Shown: piece by piece, positions 1 to 9,696 of the stretch | How positions within the stretch are numbered: position 1 is the first letter of the stretch | How the letters are laid out: every line of letters begins with the position of its first letter | Assembly: GCF_029433255.1 (NCBI RefSeq) | Contig: NZ_JAQTHU010000001.1 | Coordinates: 1,736,001 to 1,800,000, forward strand | Reading direction: 5' to 3' | Length of the DNA: 64,000 bases | Origin: Lactobacillus sp. ESL0791 | GTDB taxonomy: Bacteria > Bacillota > Bacilli > Lactobacillales > Lactobacillaceae | Translations under genes and position numbers: made by a program | The notes under the pieces: generated by a model | Databases searched by the model: none | What the model saw: the letters and a program-made list of their open reading frames with translations, nothing else | What the model was told of the DNA's origin: nothing

Positions 1-330
1 AATTGCATTAGTTATCCCGTAGCTTGTCAATGAAAAAATTGTCCACTGCCAGTAAACAGTTCCGCCCGTGGTAAAGAACAACTGCAGGAGCGAAGTAAAC
101 AAAATCAGCCAAATCAGCGGCTTAACCCCATCCCAAAAAACTTTCGGCTTCAGCTTAGTTGCAGCAACTGCAGCAATGGTAAAGGCCGTAATGATTCCGT
201 ATGTAAGCCAATTATTTGCCAAGAAGATAATAAAAATGAAAAAAATCGTCGCCAGCAGCTTGCCCCGTGGGTCCATTTTATAAACAAGTGAATTACCAGG
301 TAAATAACGACCAATCAGAATTTTACTCAC
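1..330 (-). CDS. ecfT: EcfT, energy-coupling factor transporter transmembrane protein (partial, 5' part)
   Basis: Membrane scaffold of the ECF transporter core. It couples the two EcfA ATPases to exchangeable substrate-binding S components in the cell membrane. Only the first 110 residues are in the window; the gene runs off the left edge, and the family is usually about 265 residues. The start is a GTG at 330-328, four bases after the ecfA2 stop, so the genes are translationally coupled. The visible protein begins MSKILIGRYLPGNS, has the family's typical early MDPRGKLL motif, and then hydrophobic segments around FIFIIFLANNWL and PLIWLILFTSLLQLFF. Following ecfA1-ecfA2 in this order is the standard Firmicute arrangement. 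Identity is firm despite truncation. Confidence 0.93.
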   Translation of the reverse strand, partial: MSKILIGRYLPGNSLVYKMDPRGKLLATIFFIFIIFLANNWLTYGIITAFTIAAVAATKLKPKVFWDGVKPLIWLILFTSLLQLFFTTGGTVYWQWTIFSLTSYGITNAI

Positions 331-334
331 AAAC

Positions 335-1180
335 TCATCCCTTTAAATTTTCTTCAATACCTTTGACTAGTTCTGCCCGTGTTAACGGTGGCTTAGTAAA
401 AACAAAATTTTTTAACTGTGCGGCAAACAATGACGCCCGCGGCTCATCCAAATGATGTTTCTGCAGCCATGAGCGGTCCTTAAACACTTCCTTGGGTGCG
501 GCGTGTTTAATCAACCTGCCCTGCTCAAGCACCAGAACATCATCGGCATAATTGGCAACATCGTCCATATTGTGAGTTACCAAAATAACGGTATGCCCTT
601 CTTGCTGATAATTCGCAAACAGTTGCATCATCTGCTTTCTTGCCAACGGATCAAGACCGGCAGCCGGCTCATCAAGGCAAAGAATATCCGGCTCATAGGC
701 CAGCACCCCGGCAATCGCTACACGACGCATCTGCCCGCCAGATAGTTCAAAGGGCGAACGCTCAGCGATCTCATTGGGCAATCCAACTTTTTTCAACCAT
801 TTCCAAGCAACTTCTTTTGCCTGCTCATCTGTGTAACCAAAGTTTTTGGGACCAAAGGCAATATCCGCAAGCACGCTATTTTCAAATAACTGGGCTTCCG
901 GAAATTGAAAAACGAGGCTAACATGCTTGCGCAAATCATGAAGATTTTTATTGGCTGTCGTTGGTTCAATTGTTGTCCCTGCAATTTCAATCCTGCCGGA
1001 TGTTGGTTTCAATAAGGCATTAAAGTGCTGCATCAGCGTGGATTTGCCGCTGCCCGTGTGACCAATGATCGCAATGAACTGCTTATCCTTAAGTTCAAAA
1101 CTGATATTGTCAAGACCCTTTTCTTCCATCGGTGAACCAGGAGAATAGACATAATTTACTTTGCTGAATTTAATTGACAT
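335..1180 (-). CDS. ecfA2: EcfA2, energy-coupling factor transporter ATPase
   Basis: One of the two ATP-binding subunits that power ECF-type uptake of vitamins and trace nutrients; acts at the inner face of the membrane with EcfA1 and EcfT. At 281 residues it is full length. Visible ABC motifs are Walker A GHTGSGKS (residues 40-47), a Q-loop in VFQFPEAQ, the signature LSGGQ (146-150) and Walker B ILCLDE (166-171), followed by a C-terminal extension typical of EcfA proteins. The start lies 25 bases inside the end of ecfA1, so the two are co-translated; the ribosome site is weak, which fits coupling. The assignment as A2 rests on position and on the N-terminal fold order. Confidence 0.95.
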   Translation of the reverse strand: MSIKFSKVNYVYSPGSPMEEKGLDNISFELKDKQFIAIIGHTGSGKSTLMQHFNALLKPTSGRIEIAGTTIEPTTANKNLHDLRKHVSLVFQFPEAQLFENSVLADIAFGPKNFGYTDEQAKEVAWKWLKKVGLPNEIAERSPFELSGGQMRRVAIAGVLAYEPDILCLDEPAAGLDPLARKQMMQLFANYQQEGHTVILVTHNMDDVANYADDVLVLEQGRLIKHAAPKEVFKDRSWLQKHHLDEPRASLFAAQLKNFVFTKPPLTRAELVKGIEENLKG

Positions 1181-2007
1181 AAATAATTTACCAACTCTTT
1201 TTCTGAACCAACGGATGCGGGAATCGCGGTGCCAGCTTTCACCAATTCTTCCTTTACCTGTGCTGCAAACGGAACGTCTAAGCCAAGCTCCCTTAACAAT
1301 TCTCCTTTATTAAAAACCGCACGCACACTGCCCTGATCAACAATTTTACCATCGTTCATGACCATAATTTGGTCAGCCAAGCTGGCCTCATCAATATCAT
1401 GAGTAATCGAAATTACGGTTAAGCCGGCCTCCTGATTCATGCGTTTAACAATTTCTAAGATTCTTGTGCGGCCCTCAGGATCAAGCATCGCTGTTGCCTC
1501 GTCTAAAATAATTATTTGGGGATTAATGGCTAATATGCCGGCAATCGCCACTCGCTGTTTCTGACCGCCCGACAAACTTTCAGGCTCCGCGTTAAGATAC
1601 TTGGTCATTCCAACTTCATTAATCATTTCCGGAACAATTTTCAGCATTTTTTCTCTGGGCACGCCGCGGTTTTCTAAGCCAAAGGCAACATCATCAGCTA
1701 CGGTTGCGCCAACAAACTGGTTATCGGGATTTTGAAAAACAATTCCAATCCGATTACGAACTTCCCAAACGGTTTGTTCACTTAACTTGATGCCATCAAC
1801 CTCAATTGAAGATTCTGCCGGATTATCTACCACTAGTAAACCATTAAGAAGCCGCGTCAGCGTCGACTTGCCGCTGCCGTTATGACCAATGATTGCGGTC
1901 CACGAACCGCGTTTAATATTAAAACTCACATCATCAATTGCCGCTTCTTGAGCCTCGGGGTATGTAAAGGTAATATCTTTTACACTAATAATGTTGTCAT
2001 CTGCCAT
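1156..2007 (-). CDS. ecfA1: EcfA1, energy-coupling factor transporter ATPase
   Basis: Partner ATPase of EcfA2 in the shared ECF energising module. The 283-residue protein shows Walker A GHNGSGKS (41-48), signature LSGGQKQR and Walker [14 protein letters not shown], all intact. It starts with ATG behind GGGCGGTG. In most Firmicutes this gene follows rplQ directly in the ribosomal cluster. Here a small plus-strand gene and two opposed terminators separate it from rplQ, so it probably has its own promoter. An S component of this class (36059-36574) lies 34 kb away, as is normal for a shared (group II) ECF system. Confidence 0.95.
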   Translation of the reverse strand: MADDNIISVKDITFTYPEAQEAAIDDVSFNIKRGSWTAIIGHNGSGKSTLTRLLNGLLVVDNPAESSIEVDGIKLSEQTVWEVRNRIGIVFQNPDNQFVGATVADDVAFGLENRGVPREKMLKIVPEMINEVGMTKYLNAEPESLSGGQKQRVAIAGILAINPQIIILDEATAMLDPEGRTRILEIVKRMNQEAGLTVISITHDIDEASLADQIMVMNDGKIVDQGSVRAVFNKGELLRELGLDVPFAAQVKEELVKAGTAIPASVGSEKELVNYLCQLNSAK

Positions 2008-2033
2008 TTTTTCACCGCCCTATAATCTTATCT

Positions 2034-2042
2034 ATTGTACCA
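2034..2042 (-). promoter_or_regulatory. Candidate extended -10 promoter of ecfA1-ecfA2-ecfT
   Basis: Reading on the minus strand, TGG-TACAAT lies about 27 bases before the ecfA1 start, matching an extended -10 element. No good -35 hexamer is at the usual distance. A short inverted repeat (CCACAA/TTGTGG, 2050-2063) sits just upstream and could be an operator. Tentative. Confidence 0.35.
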
Positions 2043-2136
2043 AAAAACACCACAAAATTGTGGGGTTAACTGGCTTTCCAACCATATTCTTGTACAAAAA
2101 ATATTAAATAGTTTAAATTATATTATTCTTAATCGA

Positions 2137-2165
2137 TTCACAATGTGATCTTAAGCACTTTATAA
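2137..2165 (+). promoter_or_regulatory. Candidate promoter of the 66-residue membrane protein gene
   Basis: TTCACA, a 17-base spacer and TTATAA lie about 50 bases before the start of the small gene at 2214. Spacing is ideal but both hexamers are imperfect. Confidence 0.4.
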
Positions 2166-2213
2166 CTTGTAATCGCTAAACTAACATGAAAATATTAATC
2201 TAGGAGGATTATT

Positions 2214-2414
2214 ATGGGATTTGATTTAATGATCTTATCGTTAATCATTGGACTTACCTGTGTTTTTTTGGCAACCAAAAAGATACACAAAAAATCTTGG
2301 AAATGGCTATTTATGATAATTGGCATTCTTGCTCTGATAGCTTTCTTAACACTGTTATTCGCACCTGGCTTTTCACACCATGTGTACGACTTGCTGTACA
2401 ATCATTTTCATTAA
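2214..2414 (+). CDS. Small two-helix membrane protein of unknown function (66 aa)
   Basis: I do not recognise this protein. It has a strong ribosome binding site (TAGGAGG at 2201-2207) before the ATG, and a rho-independent terminator directly after it, which makes it a real transcription unit. The 66 residues form two hydrophobic helices (about residues 4-20 and 30-50). They are separated by a lysine-rich loop (KKIHKKSWKW), and a histidine-containing tail follows. It is encoded against the direction of the flanking ribosomal and ECF genes, in a spot where most lactobacilli have rplQ and ecfA1 adjacent. It could be a lineage-specific membrane peptide; nothing in it suggests a toxin or bacteriocin beyond size and hydrophobicity. 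Confidence 0.7.
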   Translation: MGFDLMILSLIIGLTCVFLATKKIHKKSWKWLFMIIGILALIAFLTLLFAPGFSHHVYDLLYNHFH

Positions 2415-2429
2415 ATTTAAACTTTTAGT

Positions 2430-2467
2430 TTGCTAAGCAGGAAAATGCCCTGTTTAGCAATTTTTTT
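2430..2467 (+). terminator. Rho-independent terminator of the small membrane protein gene
   Basis: A stem TTGCTAAGCAGG / CCTGTTTAGCAA (G-T pairs allowed) is followed by seven T. It lies 16 bases after the stop of the plus-strand gene. Confidence 0.75.
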
Positions 2468-2469
2468 GC

Positions 2470-2498
2470 AAAAAAAATCACCCATGAAGAGGGATAAT
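2470..2498 (-). terminator. Terminator at the end of the S10-spc-alpha super-operon
   Basis: On the minus strand a stem ATTATCC / GGGTGAT (two G-T pairs) is followed by a run of eight T. It lies about 100 bases after the rplQ stop and back to back with the plus-strand terminator. Confidence 0.6.
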
Positions 2499-2567
2499 TT
2501 TCATTATCTAAGCTAGACTAAACTTTCGTCATCATCTCTACGCTTATTCTCACTTTCACGGATAATT

Positions 2568-2583
2568 CTTAATAGCTATTAAG
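2568..2583. repeat. Perfect 16-bp palindrome after rplQ
   Basis: CTTAATAGCTATTAAG is a perfect palindrome 17 bases after the rplQ stop. It has no T tract, so it is not itself a canonical terminator. Function unknown. Confidence 0.6.
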
Positions 2584-2599
2584 TTGTGATTATTCTAAA

Positions 2600-2983
2600 T
2601 TAAACTAATTCCAAAATAACCATCGGAGCGCCATCGCCCTTACGAGCCAATGCCAACTTCATAATTCTGGTGTAACCACCATTGCGATCTTTGTAACGAG
2701 GTGCAATATCACTGAATAATTTTTGCAATGCTGATTTAACAACAACTGCATCTTTTTCTTCGTGAATATCTGCAATTTCATCACGCACATAAGCTGCAGC
2801 TTGTCTTCTGGCAGCTAAATCTCCCCGCTTACCTAAAGTTATCATCTTTTCGGCAGTTTTACGGATTTCTTTTGCACGTGTTTCAGTAGTCACAATGCGT
2901 TCATTGATAAATAATTGAGTAGTCATTTCTCTCAGCATTGCTTTTCTATGTGCACTATCGCGACCTAATTTACGGTATGCCAT
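2600..2983 (-). CDS. rplQ: 50S ribosomal protein L17
   Basis: Last gene of the alpha operon. L17 sits near the polypeptide exit tunnel of the large subunit. The protein begins [17 protein letters not shown], the family hallmark, and at 127 residues is of usual bacterial length. A TTG codon directly precedes the ATG at 2983; I use the ATG because it is well spaced from AAAGGAGG. It follows rpoA by 28 bases and is closed by a terminator at 2470-2498. Confidence 0.97.
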   Translation of the reverse strand: MAYRKLGRDSAHRKAMLREMTTQLFINERIVTTETRAKEIRKTAEKMITLGKRGDLAARRQAAAYVRDEIADIHEEKDAVVVKSALQKLFSDIAPRYKDRNGGYTRIMKLALARKGDGAPMVILELV

Positions 2984-3011
2984 CAATTTACCTCCTTTAT
3001 ACCTAGTTAAA

Positions 3012-3950
3012 TTAATCTTCTTGACGAAGTGAAAGTCCTAAATCAACTAATTTGTTTTTGACTTCTTCTAATGACTTACGTCCCAAGTTGCGCACACGCA
3101 TCATATCTGCTTCGGTCTTATCAGTTAACTCCTGCAGCGTATTAATGCCTGCACGTTTCAAACAGTTATACGAACGAACTGAAAGATCAAGCTCTTCGAT
3201 GGTCATCTCAAGCTTCTTTTCCTTCTGATCGTCTTCCTTTTCAACCATTACATCTTCAAACTCGGTAGTTGCATCAGCAGTTTCAAACACTTTAAAATGT
3301 TCCACTAAAATTTTGGCAGCGAAACTAAGGGCATCATTAGGCTTAATAGAACCATTGGTCCAAATTGTCAGGGTAAGCTTATCAAAATCATCCCTTTTAC
3401 CAACACGAGCTGATTCAACCTGATAATTGACTTTTTCAATCGGTGAAAAAAGCGAATCAACTGGAATCACACCAATCGGCATTTCATCACTCTTGTTGTC
3501 ACTAGCCGCAACGTAGCCACGACCATTTTTAATTGCAATCTGCATATGTAAATGTCCACCATCAGCAATTGTACAAATATACTGATCTGGATTTAAAATC
3601 TCTACATCCGCATCAACTTTAAGATCGTCGGCAGTTACAGTAGCCGGACCTTCAACGTCTAATTCAATAACCTTTTGTTCATCTGAATGACACTTTAATT
3701 CAAGTTTTTTCAGATTCAGAATCATCTTGGCTACATCTTCTCTGACGCCAGGAACCGTTGAGAATTCATGTAAGACACCATCAATTTGAACATAAACAAG
3801 CCCAGTACCGGTAATCGATGTCAGCAAAACTCTACGCAACGAGTTGCCTAAAGTAGTACCAAACCCCCGTTCAAGTGGTTCAATAACAAATTTACCATAA
3901 GTATCTTCTTGATCAATTATAGTAATATTTGGTTTTTCAAATTCAATCAT
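3012..3950 (-). CDS. rpoA: DNA-directed RNA polymerase subunit alpha
   Basis: Scaffold subunit of RNA polymerase: its dimer nucleates assembly with beta and beta', and its C-terminal domain contacts UP elements and activators. The 312 residues show the N-terminal domain with [13 protein letters not shown] (dimerisation). An acidic linker ([13 protein letters not shown]) and a C-terminal helix-hairpin domain with [16 protein letters not shown] and [12 protein letters not shown] (DNA-contacting) follow. It lies between rpsK and rplQ, the standard alpha operon order. Intact. Confidence 0.98.
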   Translation of the reverse strand: MIEFEKPNITIIDQEDTYGKFVIEPLERGFGTTLGNSLRRVLLTSITGTGLVYVQIDGVLHEFSTVPGVREDVAKMILNLKKLELKCHSDEQKVIELDVEGPATVTADDLKVDADVEILNPDQYICTIADGGHLHMQIAIKNGRGYVAASDNKSDEMPIGVIPVDSLFSPIEKVNYQVESARVGKRDDFDKLTLTIWTNGSIKPNDALSFAAKILVEHFKVFETADATTEFEDVMVEKEDDQKEKKLEMTIEELDLSVRSYNCLKRAGINTLQELTDKTEADMMRVRNLGRKSLEEVKNKLVDLGLSLRQED

Positions 3951-3992
3951 TACTAGGCCCCCTTCAAAACGTAACGTCCTTTAAGAACTAAA

Positions 3993-4376
3993 TTAAACAC
4001 GGCGACGTTTTGGTGGTCTGGAACCATTATGTGGGACCGGTGTAACATCACGAATTGCAGTGATCTCAAGACCTGCTGCCTGCAATGCGCGAATAGCTGA
4101 TTCACGACCTGAACCAGGACCTTTAACTGAAACTTCAATATGTTTCATTCCTTGATCCATTGCACTCTTAGCTGCGGCTTCAGCAGCCATTTGAGCAGCA
4201 AATGGCGTTGATTTACGGCTACCCTTAAAGCCCAGTGCACCAGCTGAAGACCAGGCAACTGCATTACCTTGAACGTCAGTAATCATGACTAAAGTATTAT
4301 TAAACGTAGAGTGAATGTGAGCAACGCCCTTTTCGACATGCTTCTTCACACGACGCTTACGTGCTGTTTTAGGCAT
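3993..4376 (-). CDS. rpsK: 30S ribosomal protein S11
   Basis: S11 lies on the platform of the small subunit near the E site and mRNA path. The protein (127 residues) begins [17 protein letters not shown] and ends with the conserved [13 protein letters not shown] tail. A TTG immediately before the ATG could extend it by one residue, but the ATG behind GGAGG is preferred. It follows rpsM by 15 bases in the infA-started alpha operon. Confidence 0.97.
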   Translation of the reverse strand: MPKTARKRRVKKHVEKGVAHIHSTFNNTLVMITDVQGNAVAWSSAGALGFKGSRKSTPFAAQMAAEAAAKSAMDQGMKHIEVSVKGPGSGRESAIRALQAAGLEITAIRDVTPVPHNGSRPPKRRRV

Positions 4377-4391
4377 CAATAAACCTCCTTA

Positions 4392-4742
4392 TTATTTATT
4401 CTTTTTACTGCCCTTACGAGTACGGGCATTATTTTTAGTGTTTTGACCGCGAACCGGTAAGCCGCGGCGGTGACGCATACCACGATAAGAGCCAATATCA
4501 ACTAAACGCTTGATATTCATGCTGACTTGACGACGCAAGTCACCTTCAACACGGTACTTATCAACCTCTGTACGTAACTTTTCCTGGTCTTCTGGCGTCA
4601 AATCTTTTGAACGAATGTCCTCAGAAACACCGGAATCTGCACAAATCTTTTTAGCTGTTGGTTCACCAATACCATAAATGTATGTCAGAGCGACAACTAT
4701 TCTTTTATCTCTTGGTAAGTCAACACCAGCAATACGTGCCAT
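4392..4742 (-). CDS. rpsM: 30S ribosomal protein S13
   Basis: Small-subunit head protein that forms the intersubunit bridge with L5 and contacts P-site tRNA. It is slightly short for the family (116 residues) because its basic C-terminal tail ([16 protein letters not shown]) is compact. The N-terminal [14 protein letters not shown] and the central [15 protein letters not shown] motif are diagnostic. Strong ribosome site AGGAGGTG. Confidence 0.97.
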   Translation of the reverse strand: MARIAGVDLPRDKRIVVALTYIYGIGEPTAKKICADSGVSEDIRSKDLTPEDQEKLRTEVDKYRVEGDLRRQVSMNIKRLVDIGSYRGMRHRRGLPVRGQNTKNNARTRKGSKKNK

Positions 4743-4765
4743 AAAATTGCACCTCCTAAATTTAT

Positions 4766-4882
4766 TTAACCTTGACGCTGCTTGTGCTTAGGATTTGCAG
4801 AGCAAATAACCATCACACGGCCATGTCTTTTTATAATCTTACAATGTTCACACATTGGTTTAACAGATGGTCTAACCTTCAT
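4766..4882 (-). CDS. rpmJ: 50S ribosomal protein L36
   Basis: The smallest ribosomal protein, 38 residues, binding 23S rRNA near the L7/L12 stalk base. Its translation is [18 protein letters not shown] and onward to a KHKQRQG end. It holds the zinc-binding pattern Cys-x2-Cys...Cys...His (C11, C14, C27, H32), the zinc (C+) form of L36. It lies 15 bases after infA and 23 before rpsM, the standard place. ATG start behind GGAGG. Confidence 0.96.
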
Positions 4883-4897
4883 GTTTACCTCCGTTAT

Positions 4898-5119
4898 TTA
4901 TTTGATAAACCGATACGTAATTCTACCTTTAGTCAAATCGTATGGCGAAAGTTCCACAGTAACACGGTCGCCTGGCAGAATTCGAATATAATGCATCCGA
5001 ATTTTACCAGAAACATGTGCTAAAATAACTGCGCCATTTTCCAATTCAACTTTAAACATAGCATTAGGCAAAGTATCAACCACTTTGCCTTTTACTTCAA
5101 TGACATCATCTTTTGCCAA
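4898..5119 (-). CDS. infA: Translation initiation factor IF-1
   Basis: IF-1 blocks the A site of the 30S subunit during initiation. The 73-residue single OB-fold protein contains the family motifs [18 protein letters not shown] and [15 protein letters not shown]. The start codon is TTG (5119-5117), seven bases after GGAGG; no ATG fits. It is the first gene of infA-rpmJ-rpsM-rpsK-rpoA-rplQ and has its own promoter just upstream (5156-5184). Confidence 0.97.
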   Translation of the reverse strand: MAKDDVIEVKGKVVDTLPNAMFKVELENGAVILAHVSGKIRMHYIRILPGDRVTVELSPYDLTKGRITYRFIK

Positions 5120-5155
5120 AGTTGTTCCTCCGCAATTAAACAGTCATACTTTGAA

Positions 5156-5184
5156 ATTATAACACGGAACAATAATTATACCAA
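5156..5184 (-). promoter_or_regulatory. Internal promoter for infA-rpmJ-rpsM-rpsK-rpoA-rplQ
   Basis: TTGGTA, exactly 17 bases, then TATAAT on the minus strand. The -35 begins immediately after the adk stop codon and the -10 is 37 bases before the infA start. This would allow the alpha operon to be expressed apart from the S10-spc genes. Confidence 0.7.
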
Positions 5185-5841
5185 TTACTGTTGTTTATCA
5201 AGAACCGCGCTTATATCTTCAAAGACCTTTTTTGGAGTTTGTTCACCATTAATCACAGTCAACAAACCCTTCTTTTCATAAAAGTCCTTCAATGGGGAAT
5301 TCATTTTTTCATTTACTTCAAGCCGATTCTTAACTACTTCCGGCTTGTCATCTTCACGTTGATAAAATTCATGGCTGCCGCAGCGATCACAAGTATTTGC
5401 AACTTTCGGCATCTTGGAAATCTTATTATATGTGGCACCACACTTTTTACACATGAAACGGGCTGACAAACGGTCGATTAAAGTCTGCTCTTTTACCTCA
5501 AGGGAAATGACACTTGTCAAAGGCTTATTAAGCCTCTGCGTAATTCCCTCTAATAATTCAGCCTGCACAGTTGTCCGCGGAAAGCCGTCTAAAATAAACC
5601 CCTCTTTAATATCAGGTTGACTTAAACGCTCCTCAACAAGTTTGGCAGTTACTTCATCCGGCACCAAATTACCCTTGTCAATGTAACTTTTAGCTTCAAG
5701 ACCAACCTTGGTCTTGTTAGCCATTGCTTCTCTAAACATATCCCCAGTTGAGATATGAGTTAGGTGATATTTATCAACAATTTGTTCTGATGCCGTGCCT
5801 TTGCCAGCACCTGGCAAACCTAAAAGAATTAAGTTAATCAT
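5185..5841 (-). CDS. adk: Adenylate kinase, zinc-binding long form
   Basis: Catalyses ATP + AMP to 2 ADP in the cytoplasm. The 218-residue protein has the P-loop GLPGAGKGT (residues 8-16), the AMP site DGFPRT, and a long LID domain. Four LID cysteines (CKKCG ... CDRCG) bind zinc, as in many Gram-positive enzymes. It follows secY by 10 bases; the spc operon order secY-adk is conserved. No map gene lies between adk and infA, as usual in lactobacilli. Confidence 0.97.
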   Translation of the reverse strand: MINLILLGLPGAGKGTASEQIVDKYHLTHISTGDMFREAMANKTKVGLEAKSYIDKGNLVPDEVTAKLVEERLSQPDIKEGFILDGFPRTTVQAELLEGITQRLNKPLTSVISLEVKEQTLIDRLSARFMCKKCGATYNKISKMPKVANTCDRCGSHEFYQREDDKPEVVKNRLEVNEKMNSPLKDFYEKKGLLTVINGEQTPKKVFEDISAVLDKQQ

Positions 5842-5851
5842 TTATCCGTTC

Positions 5852-7147
5852 CTATCTAATGAATCCAACGTACTCACGTTTCATCAACAAACCGTTGATT
5901 TGCCGTGACAATTCAAGAACAACCCCGATAACAATCAGAAGACTCGTTCCACCCAAACCAATTGAGCTTGGTAGTCCCCAAAAGTTAGTAGCGAGCTGTG
6001 GTAACAAGGCAACTAAACCCAAGAAAACTGACCCAACAGTCGATAAACGCATCAATAGCTTAGAAATATAATCTTGAGTATCTTGTCCCGGCCAAATGCT
6101 TGGAATGTACGCACCCTGCTTTTGCAAGTTCTTGGCTAGCTTCTCCGGATTAACCTGAACAAAAGCATAGAAGAATGTAAATAAAATAATTAGCAGGGTA
6201 TAGATGATAACTCCAGGCGTGGTCTGCAAACTAAAGATATTAGTCATTACTTGGTACCATTGCTGATCGCCTTGGGACTTCTGAAAAAGCAGCAAAATTG
6301 TTGCTGGTGTAATAATAAACGAACTCGCAAAAATTACCGGAATAACTCCTGAAACATTAACCTTTAACGGCAAAAAACTTTCAGAACCGCTGACCGTCGC
6401 CCTCCTCGTGTATTGAATTGGAATACGACGGTCTGCTTGTTCCACCCAGGTAACTAATTTTGTTACAATCAAAACTGCAACAATAATCGCGATGAAGAAC
6501 AAAATTCCTTGCCAACGATCACTAGCATTATTATTAATAATCTCATCTTTATAGATTTGCCACATACCCGCAGGCAGTCTAGCAATGATCCCAGCAAAAA
6601 TTATCACTGAAACACCATTGCCAAGCCCCTTATCGGTAATTTCATCGCCTAACCAAGTTAGCATCATCGTACCCGCGGTCATAATGATTGCGATTTGAAT
6701 ATAAGACTGCGGGGTTTGCGACTTGACCAGACCCATTTGGGTTAGCGCATTAAAGCCCAGCGTAATCCCAATACTTTGGAAAAAGGCAACAACTAATGCC
6801 AAATACCTTGTAACCTGATTAGTTTTGCGCCGGCCAACTTCTCCCTGCTTGCCCCATTCAACTAAGACGGGAACAATGTCCATCTGCAACAACTGTATAA
6901 CAATTTGCGCAGTAATGTATGGAGAAACTCCTAAAGAAAAAATTGAATAATTATCTAGCCCACCACCGGATACTGTATCCAGCATTGGCACTAACCCAGT
7001 TTGTGCAACCTGTGTGATCGCTTTTGCATTAACACCTGGTACGGTGATATTCGCACCGATGCGATACAACAATAGAATAAAGAGCGTAAAATAAATTTTA
7101 TTTCTAATTTCCTTATCCTTAAAGGCGTTCTTCAAGGTCGAAAACAT
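5852..7147 (-). CDS. secY: Preprotein translocase subunit SecY
   Basis: Channel subunit of the Sec translocon in the cell membrane. The secreted adhesins of this window would be exported by it or by an accessory Sec channel. At 431 residues with about ten membrane helices it is full length. Diagnostic stretches are RIGANITVPGV, the plug region GLDNYSIFSLGVSPYITA, and PGQDTQDYISKLLMR near the C-terminal cytosolic loops. Its ATG overlaps the rplO stop by one base (TAATG), so its translation is coupled to L15. Confidence 0.97.
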   Translation of the reverse strand: MFSTLKNAFKDKEIRNKIYFTLFILLLYRIGANITVPGVNAKAITQVAQTGLVPMLDTVSGGGLDNYSIFSLGVSPYITAQIVIQLLQMDIVPVLVEWGKQGEVGRRKTNQVTRYLALVVAFFQSIGITLGFNALTQMGLVKSQTPQSYIQIAIIMTAGTMMLTWLGDEITDKGLGNGVSVIIFAGIIARLPAGMWQIYKDEIINNNASDRWQGILFFIAIIVAVLIVTKLVTWVEQADRRIPIQYTRRATVSGSESFLPLKVNVSGVIPVIFASSFIITPATILLLFQKSQGDQQWYQVMTNIFSLQTTPGVIIYTLLIILFTFFYAFVQVNPEKLAKNLQKQGAYIPSIWPGQDTQDYISKLLMRLSTVGSVFLGLVALLPQLATNFWGLPSSIGLGGTSLLIVIGVVLELSRQINGLLMKREYVGFIR

Positions 7148-7587
7148 TAGATCACCTCAACAGTTCCGCCAGCGGCTTCAACTGCTTTCTTTGCAGCTGC
7201 GGAAACTTTATTAACCTTTACGTTTACTTTGACTTTTAGTTCACCACTAGCAAGTAATTTAACACCTGATAAATCTTTCTTTACCAGACCGTTTTCTTTC
7301 AGATTAGCAACAGTTACTTCACTGCCGTCTTTAAACTTGTTAAGGTCATCTAAATTGATAATTGAATATTCCTTACGGTTAATGTTCTTAAACCCACGCT
7401 TAGGCATAGTTCTGAAAAGCGGCATTTGCCCACCTTCAAATCCCAAACGGGTGTGACCGCCTTGACGAGACAATTGTCCCTTTTGTCCACGGCCAGAAGT
7501 TTTTCCATAACCACTTGAAGTTCCCCGACCAACGCGTTTCCTAATCGAACGTGAACCTTCAGCAGCATGTAATTCATGAAGCTTCAT
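7147..7587 (-). CDS. rplO: 50S ribosomal protein L15
   Basis: Early-assembly protein of the large subunit. The 146-residue chain starts [20 protein letters not shown], followed by the glycine-rich extended region [18 protein letters not shown] that threads into 23S rRNA. The C-terminal domain ends [11 protein letters not shown]. Stop codon shares a base with the secY start. Confidence 0.97.
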   Translation of the reverse strand: MKLHELHAAEGSRSIRKRVGRGTSSGYGKTSGRGQKGQLSRQGGHTRLGFEGGQMPLFRTMPKRGFKNINRKEYSIINLDDLNKFKDGSEVTVANLKENGLVKKDLSGVKLLASGELKVKVNVKVNKVSAAAKKAVEAAGGTVEVI

Positions 7588-7610
7588 TAATTCGGCACCT
7601 CCTTGACTAA

Positions 7611-7796
7611 TTATTTATTAATCTCTTCAACAGAGATCAAGTGAGCAATTTTCATTAATGCACCACGAGTAGCTGCATTGTCTGGTAAAACAGCAGTACT
7701 ACTTACTCGGCCTAAACCAAGAGCCTTTACAACTTTTTTCTGGTTAGGCAGACGGTGCGCAACACTTCTAATTAAAGTAACTTTTAAATCAGTCAT
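7611..7796 (-). CDS. rpmD: 50S ribosomal protein L30
   Basis: Small protein of the large subunit, 61 residues, with the ferredoxin-like fold. [20 protein letters not shown] and the [15 protein letters not shown] core match the family. It lies 12 bases after rpsE, and its ATG follows GGGAG. Confidence 0.96.
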   Translation of the reverse strand: MTDLKVTLIRSVAHRLPNQKKVVKALGLGRVSSTAVLPDNAATRGALMKIAHLISVEEINK

Positions 7797-7808
7797 CTAT
7801 AATTCTCC

Positions 7809-8318
7809 CTAATCTAAACTCGTTGCGTGACGCAGTTTTTCAACTTCCTCACTGGTTCTAAGCCGCTTCAGGCCGTCCATTGTGGCACGAACAACATTAA
7901 TTGGTGTGTTTGAACCAAGTGATTTTGAAGTCACGTCAGTAATTCCGGCCATATCCATAACGATACGAACGGCACCACCGGCGGCAACACCAGAACCTGC
8001 AGGAGCCGGTTTAAATAAAATACTACCTGAACCATAGTGACCAATTACTTCGTGCGGAATGGTTGTGCCGACCTTAGGAACGTTGATCATATGCTTCTTG
8101 CCATTTTCAACGGCCTTACGGATTGCTTCTGGAACTTCTTGAGCTTTACCAGTACCAAAGCCTACACGACCCTTTTTGTCGCCAACAACTACTAGGGCAG
8201 CAAATCTCATCCGCTGTCCACCTTTTACAACTTTAGTAACGCGGTTGATTGCTACTAACTGATCTTCGATATCGTCTTTATTCTTACGATTATTGCGAGA
8301 ATCGTTGCGGTTTGCCAT
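7809..8318 (-). CDS. rpsE: 30S ribosomal protein S5
   Basis: S5 lies at the mRNA entry side and affects decoding accuracy. The 169 residues include the double-stranded RNA-binding domain with [16 protein letters not shown] and the spectinomycin-loop region preceding [13 protein letters not shown]. The C-terminal part has [19 protein letters not shown]. Intact and of family length. The loop around residues 25-35 looks wild type. Confidence 0.97.
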   Translation of the reverse strand: MANRNDSRNNRKNKDDIEDQLVAINRVTKVVKGGQRMRFAALVVVGDKKGRVGFGTGKAQEVPEAIRKAVENGKKHMINVPKVGTTIPHEVIGHYGSGSILFKPAPAGSGVAAGGAVRIVMDMAGITDVTSKSLGSNTPINVVRATMDGLKRLRTSEEVEKLRHATSLD

Positions 8319-8334
8319 GTATATTCTCCCTTCC

Positions 8335-8694
8335 CTAGAAATCTAATCCGTTTTCGCGAGCGGCATCTGCCAAAGCTGAAATACGGCCGTGGTATAAATA
8401 ACCACTTCTATCAAATACAACAGTTGAAATATTCTTAGCTTTTGCTGCTTCAGCGATTGCTTTACCAACAGCCTTAGCTTGATCTACTTTGGTATCATCC
8501 TCAGAAATGGACTTATCCAAAGTTGAGGCACTTGCTAGCGTTACACCCGCTACGTCATCAACTAATTGCGCGTAGATGTTTTTGTTAGAACGAAAAATAC
8601 TTAAGCGTGGGCGCTCAGCAGTACCAGAAATACGACTACGAATACGTTTGTGACGCTTTAAGCGTAATTTGTTTTTATCTGGTTTTGAAATCAC
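8335..8694 (-). CDS. rplR: 50S ribosomal protein L18
   Basis: Binds 5S rRNA together with L5 in the central protuberance. The 119-residue protein reads [20 protein letters not shown], with the conserved [20 protein letters not shown]. The start is GTG (8694-8692) behind GAGGTGAAATT; no in-frame ATG is near. Confidence 0.96.
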   Translation of the reverse strand: MISKPDKNKLRLKRHKRIRSRISGTAERPRLSIFRSNKNIYAQLVDDVAGVTLASASTLDKSISEDDTKVDQAKAVGKAIAEAAKAKNISTVVFDRSGYLYHGRISALADAARENGLDF

Positions 8695-8718
8695 AATTTC
8701 ACCTCAAAAATTTATAAA

Positions 8719-9249
8719 CTATTTACCAGTCTTACCTTCCTTACGACGTACGTATTCGTTTGTGTAACGAATACCCTTGCCCTTATATGGCTCTGGTGGA
8801 CGTATGTCGCGGATTTCAGCTGCAAATTGACCAACATTTTGTTTTGAAATACCTTCTACTTCAATATCTGTAGCAGAAGTTGTTTTAACTGTAACACCTT
8901 TTGGTGCAGTTAAAATAACAGGATGTGAGTACCCAACATTCAAAGTTATCTTGTCGCCCTGTGCTTGTGCACGGTAACCAACACCGACTAACTTCAAAGT
9001 TTTCTTATATCCGTTAACTACTCCTTCGATCATTGATGCTAAATTTGCTCTTTCAGTACCATGAAGTGGTTTATCATTTTCATTTGAACGTGAAAAGTTA
9101 ATTTCATTGTCTTTTTGTGAAAAAGTAATGATCGGGTCGAAATATCTAGTTAACTCACCCTTTGGACCCTTGACAGTAATGTCGTCACCTTTTTTGGTAA
9201 CTGTGACACTGTCAGGAACCACAATTGTCTTTAAACCGATACGGCTCAT
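8719..9249 (-). CDS. rplF: 50S ribosomal protein L6
   Basis: L6 sits near the GTPase-associated region and sarcin-ricin loop. The two tandem L6 folds are visible in 176 residues. The signature [23 protein letters not shown] is close to the C-terminus. ATG start behind AAAGGAG. Confidence 0.97.
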   Translation of the reverse strand: MSRIGLKTIVVPDSVTVTKKGDDITVKGPKGELTRYFDPIITFSQKDNEINFSRSNENDKPLHGTERANLASMIEGVVNGYKKTLKLVGVGYRAQAQGDKITLNVGYSHPVILTAPKGVTVKTTSATDIEVEGISKQNVGQFAAEIRDIRPPEPYKGKGIRYTNEYVRRKEGKTGK

Positions 9250-9273
9250 TGATTGTTCTCCTTTCTGTCAGAA

Positions 9274-9672
9274 TTACCAAACATAAGCGACAACTTCGCC
9301 GCCAACGCCTTTTTGTCTAGCTTCCTTGTCAGTAATTACACCGGCAGAAGTAGAAACGATGGCAATACCCAAGCCGTTAAGAACTTTAGGTAAGTTTTCA
9401 GAATTAACGTAGTTTCTAAGACCAGGCTTAGAAATTCTCTTTAATCCTGAAATGACACGCTCGCCGTTTGGACCGTACTTCAAGAAAATTTTGATAATGC
9501 CCTGCTTATTGTCATCAGTAACTTCATAATCACGGATAAAGCCTTCGCGTTTCAAAATTTCTGAAATAGATTTTTTAATATTTGATGCAGGTACCTCAAC
9601 AGAATCATGTTTTGCCGTGTTGGCATTTCTAATTCTAGTCAAGTAATCTGCAATCGGATCTGTCATGACCAT
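9274..9672 (-). CDS. rpsH: 30S ribosomal protein S8
   Basis: Primary 16S rRNA-binding protein of the small subunit. The 132 residues begin [18 protein letters not shown], the usual Bacillota start. The first ATG is chosen because it is nine bases from GGAGG. The C-terminal half has the family sequence [20 protein letters not shown]. Confidence 0.97.
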   Translation of the reverse strand: MVMTDPIADYLTRIRNANTAKHDSVEVPASNIKKSISEILKREGFIRDYEVTDDNKQGIIKIFLKYGPNGERVISGLKRISKPGLRNYVNSENLPKVLNGLGIAIVSTSAGVITDKEARQKGVGGEVVAYVW

Positions 9673-9696
9673 TTATGCTATCCTCCTAACCGTTCA

